A DNA stretch of 64,000 bases from CAZZNY01 sp964655935 (GCA_964655935.1 CAZZNY010000001.1:434001-498000), one strand, 5' to 3'. Shown: positions 27,663 to 41,053, counted from the stretch's first letter. The notes: generated by a model not told the origin, from the sequence alone. Translations and numbers: made by a program.

Positions 27663-30600
27663 TTATGTATTTTCTATTCCATTAGATCGATTAGTATCGC
27701 GAGTTTGTTTTACAATATTGAGGCGTTCTTGAATTTCTTGAAAACCAAAAGGTTTTGGTAATAAGGTCACATACGGATGCGATCTCGTAAGATTAATCGC
27801 CGTCTCATCAGCCCGTCCTGTAGCAAGTAAAATAGGTACGTTCGGATGTAGAGAACGAATGCGCGGCAAAGCTCATACACCACCCATTCACGGCATATTC
27901 ATGTCCAAAATAATAACATCAGGCTGAAATCCTGCTCCGAGTTTTTCTAGAGCTTCTTCTCAAGTAGAAACTGCTTCATAAGTATTTCCCAAAATATCCA
28001 ACATAGCCTGCAAAGAACCCTGAATTAATTCATCATCATCTACCAAAAGAACATTTAATGCATCGATTTTTTCAACTTTATTATCAATAATTGTGTTAGA
28101 GACGGGTTTTTGAGCGGTGTGGATTGGTTCTATATAGGTAGGAAAACGTATTCGCACACAAGTACCTTTTCCGATTTCACTCTGAATATCGATCCCTCCA
28201 TTATGGGACCGTACGACATTGTAAGCCATCGATAGACCAAGTCCGGTTCCTTTGCCCGTTTCCTTTGTGGTAAAAAATGGATCCATAGCTTTTTCTAAAG
28301 TCTCTTTGAGCATACCTACTCCATTATCTTCGACCTCAATCTCAATCCAATCTCTATCTACATTTCGGGTTCTTAGTGTCAATATTCCTTTTTCAGACAT
28401 AGCATCTACGGCATTTACGCAGAGATTCATAAAAACAGAAGCCAATGTGCCACTATCACCACGAATAGTTTGAAGATCTGGTGCTAGCTCCAGCTCTAAT
28501 TTCACTTTAGATAAAGTAGTAGTTCTTAGGAGATTCACTTCCTCCCGAAGAATAGTATTTATATCTAAAACCTGTTCCGAAGCCGGGGTCTGTCGAGCGA
28601 AGTTCAGTAAACTCTTGACCATCTCTCCTCCTCGATTCGCCGCTTTCATGATTGTGCTAAAAGCACGTTGAGAAGCACTACCTACTGGCTGAGTTTCTTC
28701 ATGAATCGAAGCAAGACCAAGAATCGCTCCAAGTACATTATTCATATCGTGTGCAACCCCTGATGCAAGAGTACCAATACTTTCCATTTTTTGAGATTGT
28801 TGTAGCTGTGCCTGTAATCTCTGCCGTTCTTCTTCCACCTTTCTATTCTCAGTAATATTTCTGATTATCCCAAATATCTGTCGAGGTGAACCATTCTCAT
28901 TTCGAGAATATACTACTTCCGTACAATCAAGCCATTCCCAATCACCATTTTTATTTTTCATTCTAAAAATATGAAGAATCCTTTCCCCATCTTTTGCTGC
29001 TGAATAACTTTGAAGTGTTTCTTGCCGATATACCTTCATATCATCAGGATGCATTAAAATCGATAAAACCTGATTTCCCATTGCCTGTATCTCTTCGACG
29101 GAATAACCAAGAGCTATCTCAATCCCCTTATTGGTAAAAATATTTTTACCATCCACTAAATCATAAATATAAATAGTATCTGGATTTATATTTATAAGTG
29201 ATTCGATGAATCGATTTCTCTCTTGCATAACCTCTTCTGCATTTTTGCGCTCTGTAATATCTTGAAATACTCATTCAACTCTTATTACTTTACTATTAAG
29301 AAAAACAGGATTTCCTTTTGCTTCAACCCATCGCATATTTCCTTGTGCCGTGATAATCTGGAGTTCCACGTCAAAAGACTCTCCATACTGAACAGCACGA
29401 GAAACAGCTTCAGATATGATCGGTTGAGACTCTGGAGTATAAAAACCTATAGCTCCATCAAGAGTAGGAATAAAATCACTATCCACTTCATGTATTATGT
29501 GCAATTGATCAGTCCAAGTAAGTTTACTGCCTTCAATAAGATCTATTTCCCATCATCCTACTTTTGCTATTCTTCCGACGGCAGTAAGCAACTCTTTATG
29601 TTTTCGTAAGTCCATTTCCGCATTCTTACGTTCTGAAATATCACTCAAACTTCCAACGATTGCTAAATTTTCTCCACTTGCATTTCGCTTAATCTTGAAT
29701 TGATCACGAAACCAGCGATATTTACCATCCTTATGGAGAAAACGATATTCTAATTCGTATCTCGCACCATTCGTATCAGATAAGGCCTTAGTAACCATTC
29801 GTTCGTGTTCTTCTATGTCATCAGGATGCACGAGATGGAGACGAGTTATTATGGAAAAAGAATTCATCTCTTCCATCGTATAGCCAGAAAGTTCTAATAA
29901 TACAGGACTTATATAATCATACACTCCTGTTTTTAAATTACGATTATAGGATACGCTCCAAGAATTTTCTAATACTTCTTTGAGGCGCAACTCGCCCTCT
30001 TTTGTTTTTTCTTGTTCATCTTTAAGTTTTTTATTTTCGTGTTGTTTGTTAAAAATAATTACTCCGGCTCCGGAAAGTAAAATAAAAGCTATAGTGATAC
30101 CGACGATAAATAAAGTATCTTTACGTAATTCTATTAAAGCTTCCTCCGTATCCATTTTACTCACCATAAACCATGGTGAATCAGGAATCGATTGTAAATC
30201 AGCTATTATTGCTTTTTTTTGATAATCAATACCCTCAAACAATCATTGTTTTCCTAAAACTGCCTGAACCGCTGGAAACTCAGTACGAGAAAGTGGTTGA
30301 TTCCAAAGAGGTGTCCCCTCTTTCTGGTGTCGAAGCTTATGTGGAACATGAGCCTCATCGTCCGACCTAAGTATGAGAGCTGTCTCCGCACTATAATTTG
30401 GAAGTGGCCAATTCTGAACAAGTGGAAATAAAAAATAATTTGCATTACTTGTTAATGATATTATAGCTATAGGCTGCTCCTTATTATTTCGTATGGCTGC
30501 CATAATATCCAAACATGTATCGCCTTTATCATTTTTAAAAAATTGAGAAAACACTGCATTGTGAGTTACTATAGCTTTTGAAATAGTTTCACTTACAATC

Positions 30601-31082
30601 TGTTTATTCTGATCAGTAATATCATAAGTACTTAAGAGAGTTTTTCCATCTAAAGCAAGCAAACTGGCAGAATCATAATTATATGAATCTTTAGCAAGCT
30701 GAAGCTGCATACAGAGATCATTTAAAGCTATTTGAGAATTAGGATTGTTTAAAAATTCCTCCACTCGACGTTTTACGAAAGGACCAGTTGCTACACGCTG
30801 AGCATCACTCAGTCGTTCTTTGCACCAATCTTGAATTTGTCCCGATTTTAATTGTCCTATTGCTGCAAGAATTTGATGTTGTTTTTCACGAATAGATTTT
30901 GATTTATGTTGATAGAATTGTACGCCTCCCGCTATCACGACTGTCGACATAATTCAAAATACTACTTTTCCAATATGTTCAGTAAAAAAACCAACAACAT
31001 CTTCTCAAAGTGGTGTATTCTCTTTGGAATGAGATATATTATTTTTTGGTGGTAAATCGAATTTATTTTCTCGATCGTCCAT
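27663..31082 (-). CDS. Membrane-bound hybrid histidine kinase: extracytoplasmic sensor, three PAS domains, receiver
   Basis: The 1139-residue protein starts at ATG 31082. A first membrane helix (VVFGIMSTVVIAGGVQFY, ~35-55) and a second (TLFIVGITIAFILLSGAGVI, ~312-335) bracket an extracytoplasmic domain of ~255 residues (IQDWCKERLSDAQRVATGPF, then KDSYNYDSASLLALDGKTLL), arranged like a double-Cache sensor. Three PAS/PAC modules follow (HPDDIEEHERMVTKALSD; SVSYNRNLK; NRFIESLININPDTIYIYDL), then the phosphoacceptor helix GTLASGVAHDMNNVLGAILG (His near 776), HATPase (NLCVNAVDAMSEKG; DNGVGM; GTGLGLSMAYNVVRSHNGGI) and a C-terminal receiver with DVIILDMNMPGMGG. Several UGA codons are Gly, including two in the receiver. 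Length and domain number are high for a reduced-genome organism. It is likely transcribed with the following kinase. Confidence 0.93.
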
Positions 31083-31135
31083 AAAATTAGATTAGCATTA
31101 ACTTATAATTTAAAGTGATTTTTTGTATAAATGTG

Positions 31136-31171
31136 GCAAATCCCTGGTCTCATAATAAGGCCAAGGATTTG
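31136..31171. terminator. Possible hairpin terminator between the kinase operon and the giant gene
   Basis: AAATCCCTGGTC and GGCCAAGGATTT can pair with one wobble and one mismatch. It lies just after the giant gene's stop (31179) in its direction. Confidence 0.4.
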
Positions 31172-31178
31172 TATTCTT

Positions 31179-34100
31179 TTACTTCACAAATTTACTTCGT
31201 ACCCATCCAGTCTTGGTACTATCTGGAAATCGTACTTCAAGCCATCCATCCACTCGATCGAGAATTACAATCTCTGTTCCATCTCGAAGCTGAGTAATGA
31301 TTTTTCCATCAAGTCCTGGACGCGTTCGAACATTCAGCGCGTAGGCTCGTGTTTTTCGTACGTCGATATCGGTATATTGACTGAGATTCTGGAAGAGGTA
31401 CGGATCATGTCGAGCAGTATCTGCTGTTTTTTCATCTCGAAGATATTTCGTTCGGACGAATACTGACTTGTTCTCGAGAGATATTTCACTCCAAAGTGCT
31501 CAGAGATTCGTGACTTCTACTTTGAAGTTTCGTGGCAAATAAGTGAAGATTCCCGCTCGGTAACTTGGAGCAAGGCGAACCGCTTGAGAATGTTCCGCAT
31601 TTACATATTTCCATCCTCCGTAGATCGGAGCGTCAGGATTCGGAAGAAGTGGAAGTTCATATGTATTTGCTACCGGAGTAGTAAGGGTCGAAGCTGGAAT
31701 ATATCCATCTTGTTCTTCTTTGATAACTCCTGGTTTTTCGAGATTTATAACTTTTGGAATAGTAGGTTTTTCGACTACTGGAGTAACAGGTTTTTCGAGG
31801 ATAGGAGTCACTGGAGTTATCAGAGTCGGAGTAGTTACTTCAGAATCGATTTTGCTCTGGATTCGTTTTTGGAGTTTCTGAGCAATATCTTTTACGGTTG
31901 TATAGAGAGTTTTTTGATTCTCTGTAAGATTTACATCTTTTAAGAGGCTATCCATCTTCTCTCCTACTTTCTGCCAAAGTAACACTTTTTGTGCATCTGT
32001 AGAAAGTTTTGGATAGATAAGATCCATGATTTTTAGGATATATCCAGTAGCATCCTGTCTGATATTTTCACCATTTCCAGATACGACTGGGAGTCCGATA
32101 TTTACATTAAGTTTTGGAAGTGTCGTAGCCTGAGTCGTTCCGGTAGCAGTAGTACCAGTCGCAGTAGTTGTTGGTTTTGTTCCGCAGTTTCCGTCATAGT
32201 AGCTTGCAGTATAGTCTCCATTTGGACAGTTATCCTGAGGAGTAAAACTTCCTCCACCTCCACCTCCACCACCAGAAGATGGTCGAGTCGTTCGATTGAT
32301 TTGAGTCAGAGCAAAGTATCCAAGTGCATTTGTCTGGAAAGTACAAGTATTATTACTTGCCACCACACATGATCCTGAAGGAACATTTGCTTGCCAGCTT
32401 GCTCCATCATTCGATCGGTATACATTAAGTGTTTGACCAACTTGATTTAAAGCTACATTGATAACGACTGTAAATGGCGAACCATTTGAAGTTATTGGAG
32501 CTGGGAATCCACCGACTCCGACTGTTTCGATAACATTCGCTGCATAGGTGTATTGTGTATCATTCATCGGAGTTACGAGTGGTTGGATTTCAGCATTCGT
32601 TGCCGCTTCTGGGGCAGATGGATTTACGAAGAACGGTGGCTGGATGATTCCATTCCATCCGATTGGGAATCCGATACTGGTCGTACCAGTTCCGATCGTG
32701 AGCGTTCCATCAAGAGAACTGAGAATAATAGTTGTTCCATTCAGATTTTGTGTCGTACCAGTTCCAGTCGGAATCTGGATAGAACCTGTCTGAGTAATTG
32801 TTCCTCCATTGAGGATTCCGGCAGCTACGGTCGTGAATGATCCGGTAAATGTCGTCGAATTACTAAAGCTATCTGCAAGTGTGACACTGTAAGAATATGG
32901 AGTCGCTGGTGTAAGTCCGACAAAAGCTACGCTTCCAGTCATAGTTGGAGCTGAATAGCTCAATGCAAGTACTGGATTAAATGTGTTTGTTCCGTCAGTT
33001 ACGACAATACTTCCAGTCGCGAATGGAGCGACAAAGTTCGCATCAGTATAACTGAAATCAAGATGTGCAGAAGTCGTGAGTACATTACTTATATTTCGAG
33101 AGATAATTACTGGTCCGTTTGTATCGATACTATTGATAGCAGACACTGGAGTCTGAGATACATTTCCGACTACATCAACTGAGCTGATATAATAGTAATA
33201 GGTCTGATTCGCTTGAAGTCCTGGAATAACACTCGTATGAGTCGTTCCATTCGTAGCACCAGTCGCGATAAGTGTCGCGCTGACATTTGCTCCGGTTCCG
33301 ACAAAGAATGTGCTTGCTGATGTCTCATTCGTCGTAAATATATAATTCGCATTCATAAGATTTCCAGCCACAAATGGAGTTACAGAAAGATTTGAAACTA
33401 TTGGCCCGAGAACATCTTGAGTAATAGTTATCGTGACTCCAGTACTCACATTTCCAGCTTGATCTGTCGCGGTACCAGTAATCGTATTAAGTGAGTTGAG
33501 AGTAAGTGGAATAGTGGTTCCAAATGCTCCGGCATTATCAGCCGTAGCAGTGTAAGTACCGGTTCCGTTTACGAATGTAAGAGTTGCATCTGGTTCGGTT
33601 GTTCCAGAGAATGTAATCGAAGCAGCTGAGGTGATGCTTGGGATCGCACCAAGAACGATCGTAGGAATGATATTATCATGAGTGATGATAAATCCTCCGG
33701 TCGCAGTAACGCTCGTCGCATCAGATGCGGTTACAAGAATATTGTTTGCGACATTATGATTCAAAGTGACTGTTCCAGTGAAATCACCAGCAGTATCTGC
33801 AGTAGTTACTACTACCCCATTTCCACCAGTAATCGTAAGAGTTGCACCAGATTTTGTCGCACCTGTGAATGTAAAAGTATTTTGGTTCGTTGTCTGATTC
33901 GCGACTGTCATATTTAAGAAAATAACCACTGGATCATGCGTAATTACTACGCTTCCAGTACCGATATTTCCAGCCTGATCTGTCGCAGTAACTACGAGAG
34001 TATTTACAGCTGCAGAATTCATAGTAACATTAACAGAGAATGTTCCGCTTCCATCAGATACTCCGAAGTATGATCCAGAACCACCAGTAATAGCGATCGT

Positions 34101-37100
34101 CGCATTTGGTTCGGTCGTTCCTTGGATAGGAAGAGAAATACTATTCGTTGTTTGAGTAGGTGTAGAAATGATGACAGTAGGATTAGTACTATCTTCTGTA
34201 ATAGTAATCGAACCAGTGGCTACAAATCCTACTGGATCAGTAGAAGTAACATCAAGAAGATTTACGGCATCTTGAGTGAGAGAAACATTCATAGAGAAAT
34301 TACCAGCACTATCTGCGCTTCCAGTCGCTGTCATAAGTCCACCGGCAATAACTATGGTTGAATTTGCTTTTGTCGAACCTGTAATAGTAAGATTTGTAGC
34401 GTTAATAGTTTGAGACGGAGTTCCGATAAGAAGTGCATTTGGAACACTGTCTTCCGTTACAACGACACTTCCTGTACCGATATTTCCCGCTCGGTCAGTC
34501 GCGGTTACGAGAATAGTATTAATACTATCTGGAGTAAGATTCACTGTTCCTGCGAAAGCTCCTGTAGAACTTGCAGTAACATTTACTGCTGGTTGAGCTC
34601 CATTCGTAAATACGATATTTGCAAACGGTTCAGTCACGCCACTCACGACAACATTCGCTGCATGAATAAGTGAAGGAACTGGGTCGAGAATGATATTTGG
34701 ATTAATACTATCTTGTGTGATAGTTACGGTTCCTGAATTGCTATTTGAAGCCGCATCAGTAACGGTAATATTAAAGAGATTTACACTATTTGAAATAAGT
34801 GAAACACTGACTGCGAAGTCACCAACACCATCAGAGAATCCAGTTCCTACAAGAGCTCCGGAAGCATCTGTAACAGCTATAGAGATATTTGGATCAGTCG
34901 AACCAGTCAGAGTAATATTTGAAAGATTTGTAAAGATATTATTTGTTCCAAGAACAAGTGGTGGAGTCAGACTATCCTGAGTGATTACCACACTATCAGA
35001 ACCAATGTTTCCAGCGATATCAGTGACACTAACAGTAATGGTATTTGGAGTATTGAGAACGAGCGGAACAGTTCCAGAAAAACTTCCATCAGAAGCTACG
35101 GTTCCATTTAAAGTTCCTCCACTATAAGTGATCTGGAATGGTCGATTTGGTTCATTCGTAGAACCGGTAATAGTAATCTGAGTTGCGGCGGTTGACTGAG
35201 CTGGAGTTCCGATCGTGACAATCGGTGCAGTATTATCGGCTGTCAGCCATCCAGGAATTGCCTGAGAGACATTATTATATCCATCGATCGCGACGATATT
35301 ATAGAGTCCGTCAGCGATTCCATTTGCTACCGTAATAGTATATGGAGTATTTTTCACTGCATTTGGCATTCCGACAAAAGCATTTCCGGCGGTTACCGCA
35401 GTATTTAATTGATTAACCGTATTTGCAGTTGTTCCTGAAAGCACGAGATAGATAACACCGTCTTCATTTGACTGAACAGTAGAAGTCGAGAGATCACCAG
35501 ATTTAAGAATTTGTGGAATATTTACTGGAGTACTTACGATCGGTGGAGTAATATCGAGAACCGCAGCGGAATAAGTAAACGGAGTTCCCGGAATGGCTGC
35601 AGTAACGCGAAGAATATCATTTGAGCTACCAGTAGAAGTTGCGACTACTCAGGTATTCGTGATTGTTCCTCGGAGATTATTTACGATAACTGGAAGAGTG
35701 TCTCCACTCGCAGTAAGATAATCGTAATCTGTTCCATTGATAGTTACTCGGTATGTGAGACCTTCGATTACTGGACCATTTGGAGTAAAATCGACAACCT
35801 GAGCGATCGAAGGAATATTTACGACCGTGATAATCGGAGTAGTACTATTTGTTACGGTTGCATTCGAAAGTGTAAATGGAGTACCAGCGACTCGAGCAGT
35901 GAAATTCATAATCTGACCTGAGAAAGTCACATCGACTGAACCGATCGCATTCACTTGAGTAAGAATTGCCGCGACAGTAGAAGTATCATCACCAGTAAAT
36001 GGTTGCATAATGGAAGTACTATTCAAGCTGAATGCAATAATATCACCTTGAATAAACGTCGGAAGTGTATATTCGATTTGTTGTTTTACCGGAGCGACAT
36101 TACTGACCGTAGTTACTGGAAGTACATTATTTGTCACTGTAAAATTCGTGAGACTGAAAGGAATTCCAGCAGTTTTTGCTGTGAATGTGAGTGTATTTCC
36201 AGCTATCATCATAGTCGTAGTCGTAGAAGTATCTACTTGGTTTTTGAGAGCTGCGAGCGTATTTGCTTCACTTCCTGTGAAGACTTGTGTAAATGTCTGA
36301 CCACTAAAAGCAAGAGTAAGAGTGTCTCCCACGAGAAGACTTCGTTGAAGTGTGAGTGTATCGATCTGGGCAACTGCAAAGACATTTGCAACTTGATTAA
36401 CACTTGGGATTACACTATCGATTCTGAGACTTGGATGAGAAAATGGTGTACCTGGAGTATTCGCAGTACATGAAAATATCATTCCAGTCGAAGAAAATGT
36501 AGTTGTTATCGTTGGCTGGAGTGTATTCATATCATCCGCAAGGAGCGTAAGTGTATCTGCTGCGCTACCAGAAAAAAATCGTGAAGTAGAGGCAGCTCCA
36601 AGGCTCAATGTAAGAATATCACTACTTACAATTTGTCGAGTGACAGCGAGGGTATCAATTTGAGCTTGAGCACCAGTATTTTCGACGATAGTCGAGCCAT
36701 CGATCGTCGCACCTGTAGAAAGAAGCGAGGCAGTAAATGGAGTACCAGAAATCGCAGAAGTAATCGTAAATATACCGGAAGCAGTATCAACGGAAGAATC
36801 TACTGAAGCAAGATTATCAATCTCGGTACTAAGAACTGCAAGAGTCGTCGCCGCATCGACTGTAAAATTTTGATTAATGATTATTCCATTTACATTTACA
36901 GAAAGAATATCTCCAGCAACCGGAAGAACTGGAAGTGCCAGAGCATCTACCTGAGCTACACCGACAACATTTGGCTGAGTATTTACTGGAGTAGTAGTAT
37001 TCGTAAGTTCGAGAGAATCGATCGTAAATGATTGACCAGCAACAGCGCTATCAAGTACTACCGTAAGGCTTCCTGAAAGACTTGCATTTATTACACCGGC

Positions 37101-39794
37101 AAGAGTGGTATTAATTTTCCCGATAAGTCCATTTAATGTGGTCGTAGAATTCGTATCAAACGACTGAGAAAGATTGGTTCCGTTGATTTTAATATCGACT
37201 ACATCACCAATCACGAGAGGAGCTTGGAAAACAATCGATTCACTTTGTGCGACAGCGAGAGTATTTGATATAGAAACCTGAGAATTTTGAGTATTGATAA
37301 ATTGACTTTGACCAAGAATAAATGGAGTTCCTGCGGTCGCAGCAGTAAGAGTGACGATATTTCCAGATGCCGAAGCAGTGACTGAAGGAAGGGCATCAAG
37401 CTGACCAACTAGGGCTGCAAGAGTCACTCCAGAAGAAGAGGTGTAATTTTGATTGACGGTAATTCCGTCTACTGAAGTCGTGAATATATCACCAGGAGCA
37501 AAATCCCTTGGAAGCGTAAGTATATCCAGTTGAGCAACAGGAAGTTCTGGAAGTGGAGTCGCAAAAATATCTACTTTTCCATTCATAAGGGTTGTATCGA
37601 GAGTAATTCCAGTCAAAGTATCTTGAGTAGAAACTCGAGTGTAGATAATGCTAGTTCCCACACCGGAAGAGGCAAGAACACCATTTACTGTATCGTGTAA
37701 TCCAGAAAGTCCGCGCACGATTGCTGCGACCGTCTCAGTATCAGAGATTCCGAGAATATTGATCGAAGCACCGTCATTACTACAGTCTGTATCGACTGCT
37801 CCAGTATCGACAAAATTAATCGTACACGTACCAAGTATGAGGGATTCTCCATTCACTGGAATAGTATTGAGATTGAGAGAGACACTTGCTTTTACTTCTG
37901 AAGCATTCGAAGTTACGGTAGCGCCAGAGAATGGAACACTCGTAGAAACGATAGGAGAAATAGCAAATGGGGTTCCAGCATTCGCAGCAGTTACTGAAAA
38001 TGTTTTCGTACCGACATCTACTGTACTATCGACTGATGCGAGATTATTTATAGTAGCATTCATACTTTGTACAGTGGTCGCTTCACTTGAGAAAAAACCA
38101 TTGTACAAAGCATTTCCATCGATTGTCAGATCGATCGAGTCACCCGGAAGAAGTGTCTGTGGAAGAGTAAAATCATTTTTTTGTTTTACCGGAACGACAT
38201 TCGCGACAAGAACCGTCGGAGCGACCGTGTTCGTGATCGTCGTATTCGATACATTAAAACCAACTCCGGCAGTCGCAGCCGTAAGAGTGAGTTTTCGAGC
38301 GATTCCGTCAGCCACGGAATGAATCGCCGACATAGAATCGATCTGAGTATTTAGGGTTGCAAGAGTCGTATTCGTATCACCTGTGAAAGCTTGTGTAATC
38401 GTATTTCCATCCACTACGAGAGAAACACTATCTCCAGCACGAAATGCTCGAGCAAAGGTAATATCTTCCGTCTGAGCAACTGGTACGACATTCGCGGTCA
38501 TATTTACACTCGTCAGAGCTGTGGTGAGGAAAAGTCCTTGAGTCGTAAAAGGCGTACCTGGAACTTCAGAAGCAATAGTGAGGGTTCGAGTAAAATAATT
38601 GATATTTGATACTTGAATATTCGGGATCTGACTCACGAGAGAAGCAAAAGCATCGATCGTACCATCAGTAGAACCAGAAAAATTCTGTGTTACATTAATA
38701 TTGTTGAGTCGGAAGTGAATCGTATCAGAAGAGAAAAGATCTCTTGGCACACTGATGACATCCTGTTGTGCTACAGCGACACGATTCGGAACAATAGTAA
38801 TACCATGAATCATACCACCAGTAATCGTAAGGTTCCCGATCATAAAGGGAACACCTGGAGTATGGGCCGTAATGATAATGTCAGATCCTGAGAGAGTTGC
38901 ATCAGTAAGGGCAAGTGCATCGATTTGAGCGGCAAGAAGTCAAAGAGTCGTCTGAGTATCGGTTACGAAGCCTTGAGTGAGTCCAGAACCAGCCACTGTA
39001 AGAGAAAGTGTCTCATCGCTATAGAGAATTCGTGGAATAGTAACTCGTTCCACTTGAGCTACTGGAACAACATTTGCTACGATATTCTGTGGAATCATTC
39101 CAGATGAAGTGATCACGAGGTTTGACATAGAAAAAGCATTTCCAGCAATCTTGGCAATCATATTGATTTTTCGAGTCACGCTATCATAAGAACCGCTCGC
39201 GCTTGTCGAAGCAGTAATCTGATCAGCAAGAGCTGCAAGTGTAGTATCTGTCGAACCGGTAAAAACTTGTGTAAGTCCCGTTCCTGAAACAGTAAACTGG
39301 ATCGTATCACCGGGAAAAAGATCCTGAGGAATAGAAACTTCTGATTCTTGAGCAACCGCTACTACATTGTTCACAGTCGTAACTGGAACAATCGGAGCAC
39401 GGGTAATGATGAGATTCCCGACATTCGGAGAAACTCCGGGAATTTCGGAAATGATGGTGAATTTTTTAGCTACCACATCTACTGTCGAGTGAACTCATGC
39501 GAGCGCATCGATTTTCAGATTTAAAAACTGAAGAGTGAGAGCTACTGAGGTGTCAAAATTCTGTGTGACCGTAGAGCCACTTACAGTAAGAGAGAGGACA
39601 TCACCTACCACTGGATCTCGAGGCACAGAAATCTCTTCCACCTGAGCGACCGGATACTGATTTGCAGTGACAAGAGTTGTATCAAATGTCGGCAATGCCG
39701 CATATGTCACGAGCGGAGTGAAAATATTGGCGATAAAAGTAAGTGTGAGTACACTACTTGCTAATCGTTTTGTTCGAGAAACAGAGGTCTTCAT
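31179..39794 (-). CDS. Giant (2871-residue) repetitive secreted surface protein, adhesin-like
   Basis: Four same-frame pieces (about 100, 179, 1064 and 1314 codons plus a C-terminal piece) join across a few UGA codons into one 8.6-kb gene. A signal peptide is present (RLASSVLTLTFIANIFTPLV, cleavage near TYA-AL). Residues ~40-1390 hold about 14 divergent repeats of ~85-100 residues, each starting like VVPVAQVERVTIPRI and continuing GDTIQFTVSGTGLTQVFTGS. Residues ~1500-2130 hold seven Ig-like repeats of ~78 residues with TATDQAGNIGTGSVVITEDS. Then come FN3-like modules (LQANQTYYYYISSVDVVGN), a GGGGGGSF linker (~2508), a CPNGDYTASYYDGNC motif, Thr-rich stretches and a bacterial SH3 domain at the end (YALNVRTRPGLDGKIITQLR). 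An exported cell-surface filament or adhesin for contact with a host cell is the likeliest role; this is inference. The C-terminal SH3 may bind the cell wall. Confidence 0.88.
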
Positions 39795-39797
39795 ATG

Positions 39798-39918
39798 AAC
39801 AAAAATAAATGATAAAAGATTGATCTTTTTATATCATCTGCCTTAGGGGCAGTAATGAAAAATAGGTCGAATCCTCCCTTTTCGGAAGCAATTTTTCAAC
39901 CTATCATTTATTTTTGTT
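39798..39918 (-). ncRNA. Candidate structured leader bounded by a 17-bp perfect inverted repeat
   Basis: Immediately upstream of the giant gene, AACAAAAATAAATGATA (39798-39814) and its exact complement (39902-39918) enclose 87 bp. That interval contains a compound hairpin (AGGTTGAA...TTCGACCT with inner CTTCC/GGGAG, 39864-39902) and a CTGCC/GGCAG hairpin (39838-39852). It ends 3 bp before the ATG. It could be an RNA switch sequestering the start, or a small inverted-repeat element. It matches no riboswitch class I know. Confidence 0.45.
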
Positions 39919-40618
39919 TGAAATTATTTTTGACTACACAATATTTTGGTAGAGAGTCAAACTTAAATATAAACTTTTTGTCCTTATTGTCAAATATATG
40001 TTTGACAAATTTTCAATAAATATCTTAATCTATCTCTCTTGCACGAATTGAACAAATATATTGCTCAAGAATCGGCATACCAGAGAGACTTACTATTATA
40101 TCACTTTGCACCAGAAACAAAATACAGCTCTCTTTACAAATCAAAAAAATAAGCCACTTTCCTACGAAAGTGGCTTATTAATGTCATCCTGAATCTTGCA
40201 CGTCATCCTGAACTTGTTTCAGGATCCCCCAACCAACACACCTGCGTCATCCTCGAGCCCTCCAAGTACGTCATCCTCGGGCTTGACCCGGGGATCCACC
40301 CCGACCGATTCTCATCACTCACTAGGCATGAAGTCCAAAAAAGCAAATATTTCCAAGAAGCGAGAGACATCGAGAGAGTTTGAGAAAGGAAAACCGTCTC
40401 CCACAGTATGTAAGTCGTGCAGATAATGAGCGAGAGCTACGTCTGCGAGTTTTTCCTCTTTCAAAACTTTTGGTACTTTTGGTTACAAAAGTATATAAAA
40501 TTCCTCTTTAAAAAAATAAGGAGGAATTATTCAATATGGATCCCAGATCTACGCTAGCGCTGCGTCCGGGATGACGTAAACTATGTAACTTTGTAACCTT
40601 GTAACTATGTAACTTTCT
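39919..40618. repeat. Repeat-rich spacer
   Basis: From 39919 to ~40140 is AT-rich DNA without a recognisable feature; the promoter of the giant gene should lie here. A perfect 14-bp hairpin (AATAAGCCACTTTC, loop CTAC) is at 40148-40179. It is followed by R2 (40199-40232), R1 (40269-40300), a diverged R6 copy (40331-40500, with CGAGAGCTACGTCTGCGAGT and ACTTTTGGTACTTTTGGTTA), an R4-like palindrome (40537-40576) and a TTTGTAACC tandem repeat (40577-40616) that touches the stop codon of the next gene. No gene is supported. Confidence 0.65.
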
Positions 40619-41053
40619 CTACTGATAAATCCATGGCGCAACGGAATTTAATATAAATCCAATAAGAAACAAGAGTACGAGTCCCATTGCTATTTTTCCG
40701 ATCCTCTCTTTTGCTTTCTTTGGATCACCAAAAGCTCACGAAAGTGACATCTCGATTCCAGACCAGACCAACGCGAGAACTCCGAGAAGTGCTACGATAA
40801 ATGTAGCATATTTTATCATTCCTCAGAGCATATCAAGTACGCTTCAGAATCAACCTTTCACTGGACATTTATATTTACGGGTAGCTGGATCTTTACAATC
40901 TTTATCTGCAATACACTTACATTCAGTCATCCAAGGCATTTTTTCAGTCACCACCACTTCAGTTGGAGTTGCTACTGGATCGGCTGCAAAAACACTTATA
41001 ACTGGAAATAAAATTGTTACAACAATGAAATAGAGCGCAATTTTTTTAAGCAT
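40619..41053 (-). CDS. Type IV secretion pilin-like (VirB2/TrbC-type) membrane protein
   Basis: 144 residues after reading four UGA codons as Gly. A signal peptide (KKIALYFIVVTILFPVISVF, cleavage near AA-DP) precedes a short segment with four cysteines (TECKCIADKDCKDP...YKCPVKG). Two membrane helices follow (MIKYATFIVALLGVLALVWS and GKIAMGLVLLFLIGFILNSV), separated by a basic loop GDPKKAKERI. Two helices with a positively charged GD(x)KKA(K) loop is the layout of VirB2/TrbC-like pilins common in CPR genomes (Pfam T4SS_pilin). The 41107 and 56246 proteins share this layout. The protein may form a pilus or a channel with the VirB6-like protein. Its stop codon touches a TTGTAAC tandem repeat. 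Confidence 0.75.

Noticed and set aside
39798..39918. Cyclic-di-GMP or other known riboswitch in the giant gene leader
   Set aside because: The hairpins do not match the conserved core of a class I know; kept only as an unnamed structured leader.
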